8,976 nucleotides of DNA, from NCBI GenBank assembly GCA_015520985.1, contig WAOY01000220.1:1-8976 (forward strand), given 5' to 3'. Position 1 is the stretch's first letter. Each line of letters starts with the position of its first letter. The notes beneath the pieces are model-generated. The model was not told the origin of the DNA. It searched no databases and was given only the letters and a program-made list of their open reading frames with translations. Origin of the DNA: DHVE2 group archaeon (GTDB taxonomy: Archaea; Thermoplasmatota; Thermoplasmata; Thermoplasmatales; Aciduliprofundaceae). The translations under genes were made by a program, and so were the position numbers. Positions 6,810 through 8,976 of the stretch are shown in pieces.

Positions 6810-6818
6810 TTTAAAATT
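6810..6818 (-). promoter_or_regulatory. TATA box of the dipeptide epimerase gene
   Basis: TTTTAAAT on the minus strand, preceded by the purine-rich GAGGAAAA, is centred about 28 bases before ATG 6786. No Shine-Dalgarno is seen before that ATG, so a nearly leaderless transcript is likely, separate from the upstream pair. Confidence 0.6.
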
Positions 6819-6823
6819 TTCCT

Positions 6824-7480
6824 CTACTTCGCAACGAACTCCCTGAGTATCTCCAGGCTCTCTCGGGACGGGATTATGATTATATCCCCGTGCCACTTCC
6901 CGTCGGAGAGGAGTTCGTAGTTCATGATGAATGCGTTCCTGTTTTTCATCTCCGAGTTGAGGTAGTCGATGAGTGCCGAGACGGAATCGTAGGCTACGTC
7001 TATCCTCTTTATCTCCGCATCCCAAGACAGCCTGTCCATGAACTCCTTAAAGGCTTCCCTCGCGAGGAACCTGAGGGCGTGGATTATCCCGTGCTCCTCC
7101 CCGGATGTTATCTTCTTCACGTTATCCTCCGACATAACTATTAGGATCGTGCCGCTGATCTTACCCTCGAAGTCTATGAAGACCCCGTACAGGTTTTCCT
7201 CCCCATACTTCTCCGCCATCTCGTCCAGCTGTATGTTGCCCCTGAAAACGCTGCGCACCTCGTCGCCGTATATCCTGCGGGACAGGTCCTGGCTGGCGGC
7301 CTTCATGTGCTCCCCAACGGCGGATATCTCCTCCTCCGAGAACGAATCGGCGTCCAGAAGGTCCCGCATGTCTATTATCGCGTCCCTCTCCTCGTAGAAT
7401 ACGAAACCGCAATCCTCGCACTTGTAACTGCCGGTCTTGAGTTTCTTAACGTTCCGGGAACCACATACCGGGCATCTCAT
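6824..7480 (-). CDS. Zinc-ribbon protein with CheC-like domain
   Basis: The gene encodes 218 residues. Cys3, Cys6, Cys21 and Cys24 (CPVC and CEDC) form an N-terminal zinc ribbon. Residues 30-95 are a mostly helical, acidic linker. Residues about 96-215 read like a CheC/CheX-type fold: GVFIDFEGKISGTILIVM, then a helical stretch (ALRFLAREAFKEFMDRLS), then DVAYDSVSALIDYL, FIMNYELLSDGKWHGDIIIIP and SRESLEIL. The last part closely follows the pattern of the CheC C-terminal half. The ExxN motif of active CheC phosphatases is not visible (LAREAFKEF occupies that place), so this is probably a binding module rather than a CheY-P phosphatase. The start lies 3 bases after the stop of the KaiC-like ATPase gene, with GGTG-type sequence overlapping that stop, so the two are cotranscribed. 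The zinc ribbon is clear; the CheC assignment is inference from pattern. Confidence 0.75.
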   Translation of the reverse strand: MRCPVCGSRNVKKLKTGSYKCEDCGFVFYEERDAIIDMRDLLDADSFSEEEISAVGEHMKAASQDLSRRIYGDEVRSVFRGNIQLDEMAEKYGEENLYGVFIDFEGKISGTILIVMSEDNVKKITSGEEHGIIHALRFLAREAFKEFMDRLSWDAEIKRIDVAYDSVSALIDYLNSEMKNRNAFIMNYELLSDGKWHGDIIIIPSRESLEILREFVAK

Positions 7481-7483
7481 AAC

Positions 7484-8191
7484 TCACACCTTCGTGTTGA
7501 ATACTCTAATTCCATCCGAGGTTATCTCCATCTTGTGCATATCGCAATCGTGCCTGGTCCCGCGCATCTTTATCACCTGCAGTGCCCTGGTCATGGTGTT
7601 TCCATTCAGGAAATTATGCAGGAATATCACGCCATGTGCCATGTAATGCTCCGGGCTGTAGTTGGACAGATCGGTCATCTCAGAGAGGATGAGCGTCGTG
7701 GCCTTGAGGTCTTTCAGGCTCCTGAAGAACCTCGCGATCTCCCTGTTCTGCTCCTCCTCGCTCCCGCTGCCGTACCTGAGCGTGAGCACAGAATCTATGA
7801 CTATCCTCTTCACCCCCTTCATCTTCACCAGGGCGCTTATCTTCTTGAACACCTCTTGCGCGTACGTTGATCGCATATTCTCCCTGTTCTTCACCGCGTT
7901 CATGTACTGTATGCTCAGGGGACCCATGTCCACGAAGAGTATCAGGCCCGCCAGGGTGTACCTCTTTATGTTGAAGGAGTATGTGGACATGTCCTCTATG
8001 ATGTTCCTGGGATCCTCGGTGAGGGAAACGTACAGGCCCCGCTCCCCCTCCTTAGCCCCCTGCACAAGGAAGTGCACCCCGAATGTGGTTTTCCCTGCTC
8101 CGGGAGGCCCTGCGACGATGTACACCCTGTTAGGAATGAGGCCACCCTGTACTATGTCGTCGAAGCCCTGTATGCCCGTGCGAATCCTCAT
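7484..8191 (-). CDS. KaiC-like RecA-superfamily ATPase (single domain)
   Basis: The gene encodes 235 residues forming one KaiC/RadA-type domain. TGIQGFDDIVQGGLIPNRV is the usual N-terminal signature; Walker A is GPPGAGKTT (28-36); YVSLTED holds the likely catalytic acid near Glu59; Walker B is RIVIDSV with Asp133; and RALQVIKMRGTRHD closes the domain as in KaiC homologues. The N-terminus starts straight at the core and no second domain follows, unlike cyanobacterial KaiC. Archaea have many such ATPases, most with unproven roles; ArlH of the archaellum is one relative, but no archaellum gene is visible here. The next gene, 3 bases away, encodes a zinc-ribbon CheC-like protein that is the likely partner. 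A TATA box 27 bases upstream suggests a leaderless start at 8191. Confidence 0.9.
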   Translation of the reverse strand: MRIRTGIQGFDDIVQGGLIPNRVYIVAGPPGAGKTTFGVHFLVQGAKEGERGLYVSLTEDPRNIIEDMSTYSFNIKRYTLAGLILFVDMGPLSIQYMNAVKNRENMRSTYAQEVFKKISALVKMKGVKRIVIDSVLTLRYGSGSEEEQNREIARFFRSLKDLKATTLILSEMTDLSNYSPEHYMAHGVIFLHNFLNGNTMTRALQVIKMRGTRHDCDMHKMEITSDGIRVFNTKV

Positions 8192-8213
8192 ATGTTTAAA
8201 ACCTCTGAGTGCT

Positions 8214-8221
8214 TATTTAAA
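8214..8221 (-). promoter_or_regulatory. TATA box of the KaiC-like ATPase gene
   Basis: TTTAAATA on the minus strand, preceded by GCAAAA, is centred about 27 bases before ATG 8191. It would start transcription beside the start codon. GAGGT at 8201-8205 on the same strand is a possible but distant ribosome site. Confidence 0.6.
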
Positions 8222-8263
8222 TTTTGCGTGGTGATTATTACAAATGAAAATAATGGAAGAGGG

Positions 8264-8761
8264 TTATTTTTTCAGCTCCCTCAGCCTCTTTTTTATCTCT
8301 TCGAGCCTCTCCTCTATCCTCGCCTTCTCTTCCTCCAGCATCCTTATTTCCTCCTCCGGGGGCAGTTCCTCCGGTGGGTATGCCGTGGGATACGCTGGCC
8401 CCGGTGGAGGTCCAGGAGGCATCGGAGCACCCTGCGGCGCCAGCCTTCCAGCCTTCACCGCTTCCACAGCATCCCTGATGGTTCCTCTGAACCCATTTAT
8501 CACCTGGATCCCAGCCTGGTCGAGGACCATGGAGGCGTTAGGACCGACCATTCCTCCGGTGATCACCATCTGCACTCCCTGCTCTATCAGGAACTGTCCA
8601 GCCTGCACTCCCGCACCTCGGGCAGCCATGCCTCCCGGGTTGGGGACGAATTCCAATCTTCCCGTGGCTGTGTCGTATATGGCGTAGTAGGCGCATCTTC
8701 CGAAGACCATGGACACCGGTGAATTCTCGCTGTTAACGTCCGCCGTAATCGCAACTCGCAT
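8264..8761 (-). CDS. NifX/NifB-type metallocluster-binding protein with Pro-rich linker and coiled-coil tail
   Basis: The gene encodes 165 residues. Positions 1-105 form the dinitrogenase iron-molybdenum cofactor domain (COG1433): MRVAITADVN, SMVFGRCAYYAIYD, AARGAGVQAGQFLIEQGVQ, VITGGMVGPNASMVL, GIQVINGFRGTIRDAVEAV. A linker of Pro, Gly, Ala and Tyr (110-136) leads to a charged coiled coil (137-165, EEEIRMLEEEKARIEERL). Stand-alone proteins of this kind are common in anaerobic archaea lacking nitrogenase and are thought to bind or carry an Fe-S or Mo cluster; the ligand is unknown. Only one Cys (23) is present. The tail resembles the end of the upstream protein, suggesting that the two pair through helices. 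GGTGAT overlaps the upstream stop and lies 3 bases before the ATG, so translation is coupled. The function of the pair is inference. Confidence 0.87.
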   Translation of the reverse strand: MRVAITADVNSENSPVSMVFGRCAYYAIYDTATGRLEFVPNPGGMAARGAGVQAGQFLIEQGVQMVITGGMVGPNASMVLDQAGIQVINGFRGTIRDAVEAVKAGRLAPQGAPMPPGPPPGPAYPTAYPPEELPPEEEIRMLEEEKARIEERLEEIKKRLRELKK

Positions 8762-8765
8762 GCTA

Positions 8766-8976
8766 TCACCCTTTCAATTCTTTCAGGCGTCTCTCTATTT
8801 CCTTCAGCCTCTGCTCAAGGTACCTCTCCTCTTCCTCCAGCGCGGTCTTCTCGTCGTACTGCCCCACAGGGTACGCCTGCGGGTATGTTTGCGGGTAGTA
8901 CGCGGGCGCGTATGGTCTGTAGTACGGTCCGTACGTTCCGTATCCGTACGGGTATCCGTAGGGCACGCCGTAGGGG
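8766..8976 (-). CDS. Tyr/Pro/Gly-rich coiled-coil protein, DUF5320-like, 5' end outside window
   Basis: The visible 69 codons end with TGA at 8766-8768. The frame is open to the window edge, and the codons before the GTG at 8966 (Pro-Tyr-Gly) continue the same repeat, so the GTG is probably internal and the gene is 5'-partial. About 37 residues of PYG, PYGYG and YPQTYPQAYP repeats precede a heptad-like helix (EKTALEEEERYLEQRLKEIERRLKEL). This architecture, a Gly/Tyr/Pro-rich middle followed by a coiled coil, next to a NifX-type gene, matches the C-terminal part of DUF5320-type proteins. Their N-terminal GTGP/MTGRG motif would lie outside the window, so the family call is inference. The gene is read into the NifX-like gene 4 bases later. 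Confidence 0.75.
   Translation of the reverse strand, partial: PYGVPYGYPYGYGTYGPYYRPYAPAYYPQTYPQAYPVGQYDEKTALEEEERYLEQRLKEIERRLKELKG
8916..8976. repeat. Low-complexity repeat coding for PYG units
   Basis: Short units such as CCGTA(C/G)GG and TATCCGTA recur imperfectly and encode the Pro-Tyr-Gly stretches of the partial gene. The tract reaches the window edge, so its full length is unknown. Such tracts can change unit number by slippage. Confidence 0.55.

Noticed and set aside
8234..8254. Inverted repeat ATTATT-N9-AATAAT after the NifX-like gene as a terminator
   Set aside because: The stem is only A and T, six pairs long, with no T tract after it on the minus strand; chance is likely in an AT-rich spacer.
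1..8976. CRISPR array, tRNA, rRNA or insertion sequence
   Set aside because: No spaced direct repeats, cloverleaf-like sequence, transposase frame or terminal inverted repeats were seen by eye; the only repeats are the PYG codons at the right edge.

Overview
The window looks like euryarchaeal chromosome. TATA/BRE-type promoters sit about 25 bases before the start codons of several genes, which would give leaderless transcripts. Ribosome sites are of the GGTGA type. The genes belong to archaeal families: KaiC-like single-domain ATPase, NifX-like plus Tyr/Pro/Gly-rich coiled-coil protein, SAMHD1-type HD protein and stand-alone PycB. Base composition is moderately GC-rich. A Thermoplasmata-like lineage is possible, but the sequence does not settle it. 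Genes are packed tightly, no gap exceeds 150 bases, and I see no tRNA, rRNA, CRISPR array or insertion sequence.

Left part (1-2219). A secreted protein, probably a beta-propeller, runs off the left edge on the minus strand. It diverges from purA (adenylosuccinate synthetase), which is split by a one-base frameshift although every catalytic motif is present. purA converges, with stop codons exactly abutting, on a small winged-helix regulator on the minus strand.

Middle (2220-5743, plus strand). The regulator diverges from the carboxyltransferase subunit of pyruvate carboxylase/oxaloacetate decarboxylase. The 127-base gap between them holds both TATA boxes and a perfect 10-base palindrome, a candidate operator. 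The carboxyltransferase has no biotin-carrier domain, so a separate carrier protein is expected elsewhere. An HD-domain (deoxy)nucleotide phosphohydrolase follows under its own strong TATA box, then, 7 bases later, a two-helix membrane protein of unknown function.

Right part (5740-8976, minus strand). Read in transcription order from the right edge: the C-terminal part of a Tyr/Pro/Gly-rich coiled-coil protein (DUF5320-like); a NifX-like metallocluster-binding protein with a related coiled-coil tail; a KaiC-like ATPase; a zinc-ribbon protein with a CheC-like domain; and a dipeptide epimerase of the enolase superfamily, whose stop codon overlaps that of the membrane protein gene.

The least explained units are the KaiC-like ATPase/zinc-ribbon CheC-like pair, the HD protein/membrane protein pair, and the NifX-like/coiled-coil pair. 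The first may be an undescribed ATPase-regulator module, but no function is proven by the sequence.
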